Assembly: GCA_025200525.1 (NCBI GenBank)
Contig: CM045770.1
Span: 80,737,847 to 80,801,846 of the forward strand
Direction: 5' to 3'
From: Camellia lanceoleosa
Taxonomy: Eukaryota > Streptophyta > Magnoliopsida > Ericales > Theaceae
Length of the DNA: 64,000 nucleotides
The notes under the pieces are model-generated. The model did not search any database. It had not been told where the DNA came from and saw only the letters and a list, made by a program, of their open reading frames with translations. Below are positions 11,456 to 23,215 of this stretch, one piece after another. Position 1 is the stretch's first letter. Every line of letters starts with the position of its first letter. A program made the position numbers and the translations under genes.

Positions 11456-11462
11456 TTTTATA
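11456..11462 (-). promoter_or_regulatory. TATA box of the 13-kb unit (unit 1)
   Basis: The minus strand reads GGCTATAAAACCAGC. It is followed by a CT-rich leader with gtgtgtatgg/ccatacacac and stretches like tcttcatcatcttcaagc, typical of plant 5' untranslated regions. About 230 bases downstream, GGGTAAGT (plus 11219-11226) resembles a 5' splice site. The orientation agrees with gag. Confidence 0.55.
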
Positions 11463-11639
11463 GCCAAAAAGATGGAAATATCTCTCCCCAAATATCTAGA
11501 TATTTTGAGGGCAAAATATCTAGATATTTTGAGGGCAAAAGAAAAAGATTTTGTTCGGCCACGAAGTGGGCATCTGAGACCGCAGTGTTCCTCGGAATGA
11601 TGAAACAGAGGTACCTGCCAAAATTGAACAAAAACTAAT

Positions 11640-12500
11640 GCAAAACGAAAGCTCGAGGACCAAAACCGCGCGGGGTCCCGAAAATGGGCAAGACACTTAA
11701 GTGGTGTTCGTGCGAAGTGGGTTTCGAGACCCAGTGTCCCTCGGAAGGACCAAGCAGGTGTCGCCAAAAATGAGCAACATCGATGCAAAATGAATGCTCG
11801 GGGCCAAAACAGCGGTTCGGGATCGAAAATGAAATGCCGAGACACTGTTCGAAGTGGGTCTCGAGACCCAGTGTCCCTCGGAAGGACCAAATAGAGGTGT
11901 CGCAAAAATGAGCAGAACATCGATGCAAAATGAATGCTCGGGGCCAAAACCGCGTGGTTCGGGATCCGAAAATGGGAAGACGCGAAGTGGTGTTCGAGCG
12001 AAGTGGGTCTCGAAGACCCAGGTGTCCCTCGGAAGGACCAAATAGAGGTGTCTGCCAAAAATGAGCAGAACATCGATGCAAAATGAATGCTCGGGGCCAA
12101 AACCGCGTGGTTCGGGATCTCGAAAATGAAATTTGTCAGACACCGGAAGTGGTGTTAATTGCGAAGTGGGTCTCGAAGACCCGGTGTCCCTCGGAAGGAC
12201 CAAATAGAGGTGTCTGCCAAAATGAGCAGACATCGATGCAAAATGAATGCTCGGGGCCAAAAGCGCGGTTCGGGATCCGAAAATGGTGCCAGGCACGAAG
12301 TGGTGTTGAGCTGCGAAGTGGGTCTCGAAGACCCAGTGTCCCTCGGAATGACCAAGCGAGGTGTCTGCCAAAAATGAACCGACATCGATGCAAAATGAAT
12401 GCTCGGGGCCAAAAGCCGCATGATTCGGGATCAAAATGAAATGCCAGCACCGAAATGGTGTTCGGCCGAAGTGGGTTCTGAGCCCCAGTGTCCCTTAAAT
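11640..12500. repeat. ~150-bp tandem array upstream of the TATA box (unit 1)
   Basis: About six monomers are marked by ATGAATGCTCGGGGCC at 11789, 11929, 12083, 12243 and 12395, plus a diverged first copy near 11645. Each has catcgatgcaaa, ggttcgggatccgaaaatg, gaagtggtgttcg and a segment around GGGTCTCGAGACCC, which is a perfect 14-bp palindrome where intact. Position relative to the minus-strand TATA box suggests U3 enhancer-like repeats (inference). Confidence 0.85.
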
Positions 12501-13198
12501 GGGAGTAAATGAGATGCATGCCAAAAAGCTGGAGAAATCGGAGATGGTTGGGCGGTCCCAACGAGGCACAGCCTACTTGGCTCAAAAGACTCCGAAATGG
12601 GCAAAATGGCCTCTGACCACAAAAAGTAGCTCACGGCCTTTGGGGAGATAGTCTCTGGGACCACTCCTTCCCTCGGGAAAGAAAAGAGAAAGCCGAGTGC
12701 AGTTCGCAAATCGAGACAAGGCCTGAGAAGAGAGTTCGAAGTCGGAGGCGAGGCGCCTGACGCGACTCTAAGACTTCGAGCGAGCCTGATATGCAACATC
12801 ACCGGCGCTCAATCGGTGGCGTCACGAGTCTTAAGGTCGGTCAAAAATGGGGTGTCTCTGATTGCCCTCTTTGTGAACTTCGGAAGTCATAAGAATGGCG
12901 GGAGTGAATGTCAAAGCCTAGAGGCGACCCATTTTGACAAGGCGAAGACTTAGACAATCATACAAGATAAATAGAGATATGTATGCCCATGAGCGAGGGC
13001 AAAATGCAAATGGTATGCAAGAAGCGGATGTAGCAGATGTTACGTGCAAATCTGACAGGCTGTAATGATGCGGTATTGACAAATAGATGCATGATGAGAC
13101 ATACTCCAATCTATTTGGACTCGTGAGTGGAGGAAGAACAAAGAAAATCAAGCAGAGGCGTGTTCCGCAACCTAAGATAAATTCAAACCTTATTTGAA
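12501..13198. other. Distal part of the 13-kb unit, no gene seen
   Basis: GC-rich at first (12540-12860), then AT-rich, ending in the leader that precedes the 45-bp array. I see no coding domain. Counterpart: 25591-26294. Confidence 0.45.
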
Positions 13199-13354
13199 AT
13201 TGTGTAAGCGGGACACTCAAACCACATTTGAAATCGTGAGAGGGGTCCAAAACAACCGCCAGTGTGTATGCATAACACAACGAGATAAATTCAAACATTT
13301 GAAATCGCGTAAGGAGCAGGAAAAGAGAGACACATAGGAGCAATCCGGTGTTAT

Positions 13355-14306
13355 GGAATGGTGTGAGCCTTTGGGCGTATTCCAAATACTTTTAGCGGAG
13401 GAATGGTGTGAGCCTTTGGGCGTATTCAAATACTTTTAGCAGGAATGGTGTGAGCCTTTGGGCGTATTCAAATACTTTTAACCGAGGAATGGTGTGAGCC
13501 TTTGGGCGTATTCAAATACTTTTAACTTGGGAATGGTGTGAGCCTTTGGGGCGTATTCCAAATACTTTTAGCAGGAATGGTGTGAGCAGGGCGTATTCAA
13601 ATACTTTTAAGGAGGAATGGTGTGAGCAACTGGCGTATTCAAATACTTTTAGAGGAATGGTGTGAACCTTTGGGCGTATTCCAAATACTTTTAGCAGGGA
13701 ATGGTGTGAGCCTTTGGGCGTATTCCAAATACTTTTAGCAGGGAATGGTGTGAGCACCTTTGGGCGTATTCAAATACTTTTAAGAGGAATGGTGTGAGCC
13801 TTTGGAGCGTATTCAAATACTTTTAAGGAAGGAATGGTGTGAGCACCTTTGGGCGTATTCCAAATACTTTTAACCGAGGAATGGTGTGAGCATTGGAGCG
13901 TATTCCAAATACTTTTAGCAGGAGAATGGTGTGAGCCTTTGGGCGTATTCCAAATACTTTTAGCAGGAATGGTGTGAGCACCTGGGCGTATTCAAATACT
14001 TTTAGCAGAGGAATGGTGTGAGCCTTTGGGCGTATTCAAATACTTTTAACAGGAGAATGGTGTGAGCCTTTGGGCGTATTCAAATACTTTTAACAGGAAT
14101 GGTGTGAGCCTGGCGTATTCAAATACTTTTAATCGGAAGGAATGGTGTGAGCAACTGGGCGTATTCAAATACTTTTAGCAGGAATGGTGTGAGCCTGGGC
14201 GTATTCCAAATACTTTTAACAGGAATGGTGTGAGCAACTGGGCGTATTCCAAATACTTTTAGGAGGAATGGTGTGAAACTGGGCATTATTCCAAATACTT
14301 TTAGCA
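13355..14306. repeat. 45-bp tandem array, 22 monomers (unit 2)
   Basis: The same array again has 22 monomers, averaging 43 bp. Here the variable joint is mostly CCTTTGGGCG or CCTGGGCG, and the end is often TTTTAGCAGG instead of TTTTAACCGAGG. Equal monomer number with different joint sequence is unusual, because satellites normally change copy number faster than they change sequence throughout. Confidence 0.95.
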
Positions 14307-14310
14307 GGAA

Positions 14311-14630
14311 TCTAACTTGCATACGTGGGAAAAAAGAATAATAGTCGCAGTGAAAAGGTGCATAACAATGCGGTGAAGTGCACATAACAATGCAAGTAAT
14401 GAGCATAACAATGATAGGCCAATGTGCATAACAATGCAACGAATGAGCATAGAGTGAGTGATACACAAAATGAGCAGAGTATGATAGACATACTAAAGGT
14501 GAACACAAAGTGTGATAGATGCACTATATGAACAAGTGTGATTGATACACTAAGTGAGAATGTGTGATAGATACACAAAAGTGAGAACGTGTGTGATTGA
14601 TACACTAAAGTGAATAATCTCAAATGGAAC
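14311..14630. repeat. Short-motif repeat block after the 45-bp array (unit 2)
   Basis: This is a near-identical copy of the 1148-1470 block, with GCATAACAATG repeats followed by tgtgatagatacac repeats. Confidence 0.7.
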
Positions 14631-16914
14631 TTCTTTGAATGAACCGTACATACAATATCGTGCATGACTAAGAAAGAAACTTGATAGGGACAATGCATTA
14701 CAAGGCATGATGCTTAAGGAAAGCAAATAAATGGACAAAGCGGCGCTTTAGAAAGCACCTCATAAGGTGAGTGGCGGTGAACCGCTCTATTCTGACGAGG
14801 ATCTCCCCTCGTGTTCTTCGAACACTTACCTTCAACTCACAGTACAAAGGCTCTGGAATGCTGACAAGGGACATCATCTGTATGTAAGAGCTACGGCTGC
14901 TACTTGTCTTCCTGATCATATTCACAACTTTCCCTATTCTCCAACGGGGTGACAGACTAGGGTGGTTCGATATCAATTGAGGTGCATACATGCTATCTCA
15001 ACCTATGGGGCTTCCATCTGATTTCAAGCGAGGGCGCCTCTGGGTATTTAAACCGGACTCTAGTCTCGGAAATCGAACCTTTGCGTTCTAGGCCACGCCA
15101 TTCGAACTCTAATTTCCACCGTCGCGGTTGGTCTCCTAGGAACTCGCCATAACACGGCCAAGATGCCTCTGGTAGGGAATGGTACTCAGGGAGAGCACTC
15201 CTGATCGCCATTCTGGCTTGAAGTAGACTTGATTTTGAGCTTGAGGTAGAGGCACACTCATACTTCGGAACATTGGCAAGACCTGAAGAGGTACACACGG
15301 AGTATAGTCTCGGAACTTACTGAAGTTGGAACAAACTCAGATGCTCGACATTTTCCTCTTTTGCTTTTGCTTTGCAGCCCGAAACTCATAACCCGGATAG
15401 GTCCTGGTTTACTGTTTTCATATGACCTGGGTTGAACCCTGCGGTTTTATGAAAGAACAAGTTCTGTTTTGCACAAATGTGGAGAACGGCACGGCACTCG
15501 GAGCACAAAACGATTTTTTTGAAATTGAGAGTGAGCATAAGTTCTCAACTGGGTATTGAGGCTCTGTTGAATCTGACACTGACTCAACAAAAAATCTAAA
15601 GCCACATAACCTAGACACATGGATTAACACTCGACACGACTCAAAACAAGGATCGAGATAAAACAAAAAGACACGACACTCGGGCGTGCCAGGGACTGTT
15701 TCACGGGTATGTTTCCCATCCTTTCTTATTTGTGATTCTCATCACTCGGCCCTCAAGCTCTGTTTTTACGAAAAAGCCATTTTCTCACTTTTTCTCTCAT
15801 CGCACATCTCTCTATTCTTCAATCTCTCATTTTTCAATCCCTCACAGGTGGTTGATGGATAAACTGACAAGTTGTGGGCTCGTGCCTCTAGCATTCTGCT
15901 AGATTTTCTTTCTTCAGCTCACGGTGGTGAAGTCCTCCCCAGAGGGTTGTGCTACAAATGGGTATGTAGCAAATCTGCGGTGACATCGGTCGATGATGCC
16001 TATTTGGGGAGTTTGGGCGTGGCGGTCTGTCGAGATGAGGAGTGTAATGTCTGGCCCCATTCGGTTCGTAGCCGCACTTGGCGATACCTCATTGCTTGGA
16101 GGATGTGAGAGCTTTACGCCCTTTTCTTTGTTAGCTTCCGTTGTGCCCTCTTCCGGGTAGGCGCCCTTCTTAGCAAGTATGGTGCCCTTTCGCAAATGCA
16201 TTGGCTCTGAGGAAAAACCAGAACACCTAACTCAATTGTGCCCCTAGTTCATCATTTTGACCATTTTTTTTTTGAGCTTTCTCCTAAAAATTTTGACCAA
16301 AATGAGAGTTAGATTAACATGTTTGTTCGATTTTTGATTTGAAATCATGCGATTCGGGCTATGAGCCTTGAAAATTTTCCTTTTTGAGTCGAGGAAAAGG
16401 TCGATTTTGGAAAATGAAACAATTTTGAGAAAATTAGTCAACCTCGGTAAAAATTCTCAAAAACTATTTTTGCAAGCGGCCAATGCTCAACAAGCGCGGA
16501 ACCTACTCTTGAGATGCACAACCTCAAATGGAGGAAAAGCGCCTTGCTTGAGGAGGTTGCATAGCGGAAAGTTGCCTTGTTTGAAACGGCAACATGGCGC
16601 GTTGAATGTAGCGGAAAGTTGCCCCTTGTTTGGATGGCGCATGACACACTATAATCGATCCTCAAAGTGATGATGACAACCGAACTCTCGAATCTGAGAG
16701 AAGGCAAAGATGATCAAAACCATTACATGGACCTGTCACAATCGAATTTGAATCGTTTCTGGAATTTGGACTTGAGGATGAAGTTGCCTCGTATCCCAAA
16801 CATGGGAATCAAGCCTTACGTAGTTCGGGGTTAAGGTACACTCGGGTATTAACCTCTCCTTTTTAGGCTCTAATTTTTGCCAAGGCGCCTGTTGCAGGTT
16901 TTCAACCTTGCGAG
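14631..16914. other. Unassigned region of the 13-kb unit (unit 2), no gene seen
   Basis: This is collinear with 1471-3761. The hairpin sub-repeat near 16560-16630 is degraded (gcggaaagttgcc remains, while the GGCAAC arm is lost) relative to unit 1, through the copy-to-copy indels seen throughout the array. Confidence 0.5.
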
Positions 16915-17049
16915 CCTTTTTCTTCTTTTTTTTTTTCTTTCATTCTTTTCTTTTTTTTTCTTTTCTTCTTTTTTTGTTTGTTTTTTTTTTTTTTTTTTTC
17001 ATTCTTTGCATTTTTTCTCTTTTTTCTTTTTTCGTTCTTTTCTTCGCTC
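16915..17049 (-). other. Long polypurine tract (unit 2)
   Basis: This is the same tract as 3762-3901, slightly shorter. The pattern of interrupting C and G bases is shared, so both descend from one ancestor. Confidence 0.55.
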
Positions 17050-17494
17050 TAACTTTTGCCTGGGTCGCCCTTCCGGGTTTTCGGCCCAGCGAGCCTCTCG
17101 AAGGGTAAAAGTGTAACAAGTCCATGCCAAATGGTTTTGAGATTGGAGCCCTCTGTATCCAAGAGAGTGGCTGTTGTATTGATTTGCAGAAGGATCCACC
17201 TTTGGCTCTTCGAGCACATTGGACATTTTTTGCCCCTAGTTCAAGGAGTGCTTCTGATCTAGCTTTGCAAGCTTCTTCTGATGAGGTCTGACCTTCTTGA
17301 TCTAACTTTGGTGCCTCTCGTTCGAGGGCTGCTTTAAATCTGGCCACACAGGCCTCGCATTGTAGTTGACCGTTGAACCTTCTAAATTCAAGTTCAAGGT
17401 CTGGAAGCAAAAGGGGTTGAGTCTTGAGGTTGAGAGCGATCCTAGGCTGCACAATCTCAAGAGCGATTCCACACATGTGTCTTGAGGACAGCAT
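16940..17494 (-). CDS. Unassigned open frame running into the polypurine tract (unit 2)
   Basis: This is the counterpart of the frame at 3790-4320, with an alternative ATG eight codons upstream. Its N-terminal part matches the unit 1 copy exactly. It diverges after an AKNVQC motif through small indels. Function unknown. Confidence 0.25.
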   Translation of the reverse strand: MLSSRHMCGIALEIVQPRIALNLKTQPLLLPDLELEFRRFNGQLQCEACVARFKAALEREAPKLDQEGQTSSEEACKARSEALLELGAKNVQCARRAKGGSFCKSIQQPLSWIQRAPISKPFGMDLLHFYPSRGSLGRKPGRATQAKVRAKKRTKKEKREKMQRMKKKKKKTNKKRRKEKKRKE

Positions 17495-18203
17495 AAAACA
17501 TTTTTTGAAAGTTTTTAAGAAAGCGACAAATCGCTCGCGCTGAAGATAGTGTAGAACCAGTCTGGATCAAGCCAGGGTCCTTCTCAGTACTCACATTAAC
17601 AAGCATGATTTCAATCATTAAGGGCTTAGCACGCCTCTCTTTTTCTCAATTTGATCAAAGTTTTGCAAATCCCGAGGAATTCCTCCCTCTTTGTTTTCAC
17701 GGTGTTCAAAAGGTTTTGAAAAACTTAGGTCAATATAATGACTTCAAGGCACAAGAAGCGGTGGAATGCTGCCATTTCATTGAGATCCGGCACAACTAGC
17801 ACCGGCGAGAAGCAAATGTGAGCGTGGAAATCACTTCTTTGTTTCATTCAAAATCTGTTGGCATAAGCGGCTCACGGCGAAGCAGACTCAAAACAAAACA
17901 AAAAGACAAGCCTTGAAACAAAATGGTGGCGCTTCGAGGTAACACCGGAATCACCCGACTCTATACAGCAGGACCGACTCGATACAACAAGGCGGACCCA
18001 CAACAAAAGAAATGACTTAAAACAAAAAAGGATTCAAAACAAAACAACAAAACTAGCCCAATACGAAGTCGAATGTACAAAACTAGCATTCACAAATGCT
18101 CAAAGCAGTCGTGTCATTCCCACGTCTGGAGTTAATCAAACGCCGCCCGCGGGTGGTTCATCCCTCGTTCACATAGACACCTTATCCCCCACAAGTTCAA
18201 CGA

Positions 18204-19571
18204 TCAAGTCTTAGGTAGACTTTGCGGACTGGTGCGGCAATGACCCCTTTGTCAAGCAGATCTTGTACATCATGGCGCAGACGAAAAGCAAGCTGTCGGT
18301 GTCATGACCGGTTTGTTGATGGTAGGCCTGATGTTAGTCTGGTCATGCTTTGCGAGGATAGGATCGGGTAGGGGCCGTTGTTCCAACGGTTTCAAATGTC
18401 CTTCCCGGAGTAAGACCTCTAGAGCCTTTGACAGAGGCATATGAAGTGGAGTGAAAACCCTCTTGACTCGGGGTGGATATTTGGCCGTCTGTGTGCTACT
18501 TCGGACGCCCGGTGAATGGAGTAGCCTTTTGATGTGGTAGTGGCAACCATGCCCGCTTGAAGATCTCGCGATTGCATCACTTCTTTGGTGGTCGTATTCG
18601 AACTGCGGGAAAACGCCCGCCTAGGCTGCTCTTTCTCTTGGTCAATAAGGCCCTGCTTCATGGCATCTTCGATCTGTACTCCCATCTCATGTAAATCTGA
18701 AAAGGTAGGGAAGGGGACCACGATCATTTTCTTCATTAGTTTGAAATTTGGAGGTTGCGCAACCATCCGTGTTGATCCTTATCTGTTGGTCTAATGGTCA
18801 TCATTGAGGCTTTGGCCCTCCAGGACCACAATTGAGCTCTCTTTAAGCTCCTGCCTTGTCGTCACAAGATCACGGGTTGTGATCTTGATCTGGGTATTGT
18901 AGGAGTATTGCGCAACGAAGGCCACGGCCATCTCCTCCCAGCTTTGTTTCACTGAATCCTCCAATTTGGCGTGCGGTGACGCGATACCGGCAGTCTGCCA
19001 AGGAGAAACCTGCGGTCTTGTCAAGCCCATCGGGCGTAGAACATCAAAACAAACTCGGGTGGACCATGGGATCTCGACCCATCAAAAGCAGTCGATGTGA
19101 GGCATCTTGAACTGTCCGTGATTATCACATTGCGTTGGTGTACCGTCCTCAATGTCGGGATGGACTTGACTCCTTGGGATTTCTTAAACATTTTTCCAAC
19201 TTACTCAGCTTCAGCGCTGTGGGGTCCGCTTCGAACTCAAAGAGAGAGTCCGGGGCATTGATAGGCATGGGTGCCTTGGATAGTTGTGGTAGAATCGGGG
19301 GCGGAGCTGGCCCCGTTGGAAGGCCTGTATCCTCTTGGGCATTTTGGACATTTGGAGTCTCCTCGGGTATCGGAACCCTTGGTGGGGGAGCGATCTGGCA
19401 GATGCCGACTTCTTCTTTGTAGCAGGTTTTTAGCTCAGCCTGTTGGGTCATGATCACAGCCTGTTGCTTGGCGAATTCCGATTGGCGGACAGCATCTTGC
19501 TGCTTGAGTTTCATACTTTCTTGCATCTGACGCATCATTGCCTCCATCCCTGATGTGTTCTGCTGATCCAT
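18204..19571 (-). pseudogene. Retrotransposon gag, Tat/Ogre type (unit 2), frame-broken
   Basis: This is the second copy of the gag above. Here the N-terminal 125-140 residues are open without interruption from 19571 (MDQQNTSG to LSKLEKCLRN) with a Pro-rich middle (GPAPPPILPQL), while the capsid core is split by many small indels; a fragment is readable at 18419-18766. Units 1 and 2 are thus broken at different places and complement each other. Both share the missing base in the A run ahead of FKKSQG. Frameshifts coincide with CG/CHG sites and could be consensus errors. Confidence 0.82.
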
Positions 19572-22109
19572 CTAACCGACTGGTATCTATCCCTGTAGTG
19601 GGCGAGACCTCGGCTGTTGTTCCTTTGGTGGAGTGGATAAGAGCCAGCGATCGATAGCTTCTGGTGGTGATACGTACTGTTGGTCCTTTTCACCCTGCCT
19701 CTGATAAAGTAACACTGATTGCCCTTGAACTGAATCTCTGACCCGACAAAGTCTATCAACACAAGTCCAATGTACCCGGGGAATATCGAAGCCTTCTGAA
19801 GCTATAGTTAGAGACTACCTAGCAAAAGAAAACCGTGACATCTCGGCCCTAATTTCACGAGCAGAATCTGAACAAAACCGAATGAGTGTGCTCTCTACTG
19901 CATTGTGCCCCCAAAATTCGGCCTCAAATCTGATACCCTGTAAATGGCCAATCGAAATCTTGGTGGTGCCCGCGAACTGATGCCCAAACTCATGGTGATA
20001 CATGCATTCGCTGTAGAGAGGCACTCAAACAAGCACATAGCAGATAAGTGAGAGCCAAAACACCCCTATGTTGGGGTAGGGTTTCCCTGTCCTATTTTGA
20101 CAGGAGCTAGGGTTTCATTACGCACGCAACGGCTTCAAACAACCTATAATCGGGTAAGCAACTGTCCTAGTTTGGAATGGTCACTATGGATCGAATATGC
20201 ACTAGGTCGAATGGTCAGGGGTGCCGGTAAAACCGGGGTTTGTGTTCTATCTTGGCGAGCCCGATACCGATCAGCCTTATGGACATGCCTTGAACAGACA
20301 AGCCTCCGGCAAACCGCCCAGGAATAGCAGATGGCAAACCCGGTGTCCTAGGCGCACCAATGCTATTGCAATGCAAAGAAACACACAAGTGTAGTCAAAA
20401 CCGGATATCATGAGTTGAGTCAAGTTCTCTAAATCCCAATGAGTCGCGAAGCGTAACAACGCCCTTGGGGACCTCGCTCTGACTCGGACTCGATTTTTGT
20501 TGCGGTTCTCAATCTTGAACCAAAGAGTCCAAATCAAACCGTCGTTTTGAAGGAAAGCAGATTTTTTTGAAAAGAAGTGCCAAACATGGGTGCTTTGCGG
20601 ATATGAGTCGCCACCTAAATATTTTAAAATGGGAAATTTAGGAAACCTAACTTTCGGTGCCAAAGGCCGCGTGTAAAATCATCACCAAAGTTGGCTCGGG
20701 AACTTGGAGTGCGATTAGGGAAGGTCACATCGTGAGCACCCCTCTCGCCGGTCAAAGACCGCCTCTACTAACCATGATATCTGTTTTTGAAAACTTTGTA
20801 TGCTTTTATTAGGTTATTAGCCTAGATTACTATGTGATGCTCATGACAAACAAGTATAAATGGGCCGTCTGAATTGGAACAAAACATTTCATGTTTGTTT
20901 GTTTGAAAATGGTGTGAAGGTGCTACCGCATGAGTAGGCTAAAATCTTGGATTTACCACCCTCGGGTGGGCTTAGAAACTGATGTTGCCACTATCTAGTG
21001 GGCTTAAAACAAGCAGTCAATGCATTGTCCCAATTGAGATAACTCAACCTCCACCCACAGGCATTCAAGGCGTTATATCACATAAGCACATAGCCTCATG
21101 GTAAGCATGCTATTCATGGCAACACTCACGCATGCAAGGATGCTAAAGCATAAAAACTCACCGAGTACTCCAAGCCAAAAGCAATGATTAGAAATCATGC
21201 ATGAATCCTAAATATGCTGAAATGCCTAATGCAACACATGCAAAATGCAACTATAGCAGGCTCGGCTATTCTAAATATGGCATATGAGATGCAATAGCTA
21301 TCAAGTACTCAACTTGTAACTGAAATACAATGCAGTTTGTATGGTGCGCCGAGCCCGGTGCATGCAAAACAAATGAATGATGCAGACATGCTGTCATGCT
21401 GTATGCTAATTGAAATATGCCCTAATCTAACCAACATAAGCAGGTAAATAAAAGGGAGAAAGAAATGGGGGTTAGAAGACATACATCATACTCACACACC
21501 CTTATTACAACATTGCCCTCGCAGAGGGTCGAATAAATATCTGATCGAATAAATATACAAATTCTAATTAATTATCAAATTAAACTAAGAAAGCTGTAAA
21601 CTGGCGCACAGGCCAGGGGGCTGCCTTGCTATGATGAATAGTGCCTGCTGAGCTGCCTCGGGCGGAAATCCAATGGGATGCCCCAATTAGCCTCTATTTG
21701 CAGCATTTCTCGAAATGCGCATCGGACTCCGAAAAGTTGTTGGTCCTCGATTTTGCTGTAACAGAGAGCAAGAAAAGGGCATAGCAATGTATTTCACAAA
21801 TATATGCATGCCTCGATCCTCGTGCCACCAATCACGCATACCGATGCATGATGGCCGAGGAATCGGATTGCACAACTCGATATAGGATGAATGCAGATGA
21901 ATGCTACAACAAAACCTAACTCCATCATGGGTAATCTGGAGTGTCGGTGACTTGGGAATTGAGACACACTCCGTCACTCGGAGTATGGAATGTACCTCGT
22001 TTCCCGTGCCCGGGCTAACGCCTATCCCGAACACGATGCAATATGCATGATATGCATGAAATGCAGTTAACATGTGACATGACATGCACAATGCTATGAA
22101 AATGAGTAA

Positions 22110-22555
22110 TCTCGAAATACGTGCACACGGGCATGCAAACCGAGATAATACATGAATGCAATCTAAGATACAACCTAGTATGCACAATTCGGATGAAAAT
22201 GAGATGAAAATGAAACGCCTCGAAAAGCGTGCGCACGGGCACGCAAACCGAGGCGATGATGTGAAATGAGAAATCGGATAAAACCGAAGTGCCTCGAAAT
22301 GCGTGCCCACGGGCACGTAAACCGAGGCAATGATGAAATGAAAAAAAATGGATAAAACTGAAGTGCCTCGAAATGCGCGCATAGACGCATAACCGAGCAA
22401 TGATGAAATGGAAATCGGATACAACCGAAGTGCCTCGAAGTGCGTGCCCACGGACACGTAAACCGAGACAATGATAAAATGAAAATCGGATACAACCGAA
22501 GTGCCTCGAAGTGCGTGCCCACGGGTACGCAAACCGAGGCAATGATCCACGGAAT
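22110..22555. repeat. ~78-bp tandem array of hairpin-forming monomers (unit 2)
   Basis: This is the same array as 9025-9462. The inner arms are better preserved in several monomers here (for example gtgcccacgggtacgc), and the first degenerate monomer reads gtgcacacgggcatgc where unit 1 has gtgctgcagacgc. Confidence 0.85.
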
Positions 22556-23215
22556 GAAATGACATACGGAATGCAAATTGGGCTTACGCCAACATGAGAG
22601 GACCTCAGCCCCACTCACATAAGCTGCCGTCGGATAAAAAAAGAAGTGCCTCGAAATGCATGCACAGACGCAAATCGAAAATGCATAAAATGGCATACGG
22701 AATGCAAATTGGGCTTACGCCAACATGAGAGGACCTCGGCCGCACTCACATAAATTTGCCGTCGGATAAAAATGAAGTGCCTCGAAATCGTGCACAGCAC
22801 GCATAAGCGAGGCAATGGCATCTGAGCATGAAAATGCAAATTGGGCTACGCCAACATGAGAGAGGCCTCAACCACACTCACATAGGCCGCCATCGGATAA
22901 AAATGAAGTGCCTCGAAATGCGTGCACAGACACATAAACCGAAACAATGGCATACAAGCATGAAAATGGAAATTGGGCTTACACTAACACGAGAGGGCCT
23001 CAACCACACTCGCATAAGGCCGTCGGATAAAAATGAAGTGCCTCGAAATCGTGCACTGCAGACGCATAACCGAAACAATGGCATCTAAGCATGAAAGTGC
23101 AAATTGAACTTACGCCAACATGAGAGGGCCTCAACCACACTCACATAGGCTGCCGTCGGGTAAAAATGAAGTGCCTCGAAATGCGTACTGCGAGACGCAT
23201 AACGAGGAAACAAGG
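22556..23215. repeat. ~128-bp composite tandem array (unit 2)
   Basis: The same five-monomer composite array as in unit 1, with the inner hairpin arm reduced to GTGCACAG(A)CGCAT in most monomers. Confidence 0.82.

Larger units (their letters stand above)
1..13198 (-). repeat. 13.1-kb macro tandem unit, copy 1
   Basis: The whole stretch recurs collinearly from 13199; the window opens at the same leader (attgtgtaag) that starts copies 2 and 3. Read on the minus strand, the order is ~150-bp repeats, TATA box and leader, A-rich region, hairpin arrays, possible primer-site remnants, gag, polypurine tract, unassigned region, 45-bp array. I infer a gag-only LTR-retrotransposon derivative of the Tat/Ogre group present in tandem, with the LTR boundaries unresolved. 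AT-rich parts (for example 8050-8500 and 10380-11630) are almost identical to copy 2, whereas GC-rich parts differ by many short indels. Confidence 0.9.

Noticed and set aside
11426..12585. Repeat protein frames with SIHFASM/SFRGTPG motifs
   Set aside because: They are produced by the ~150-bp tandem array; the frame shifts between monomers.
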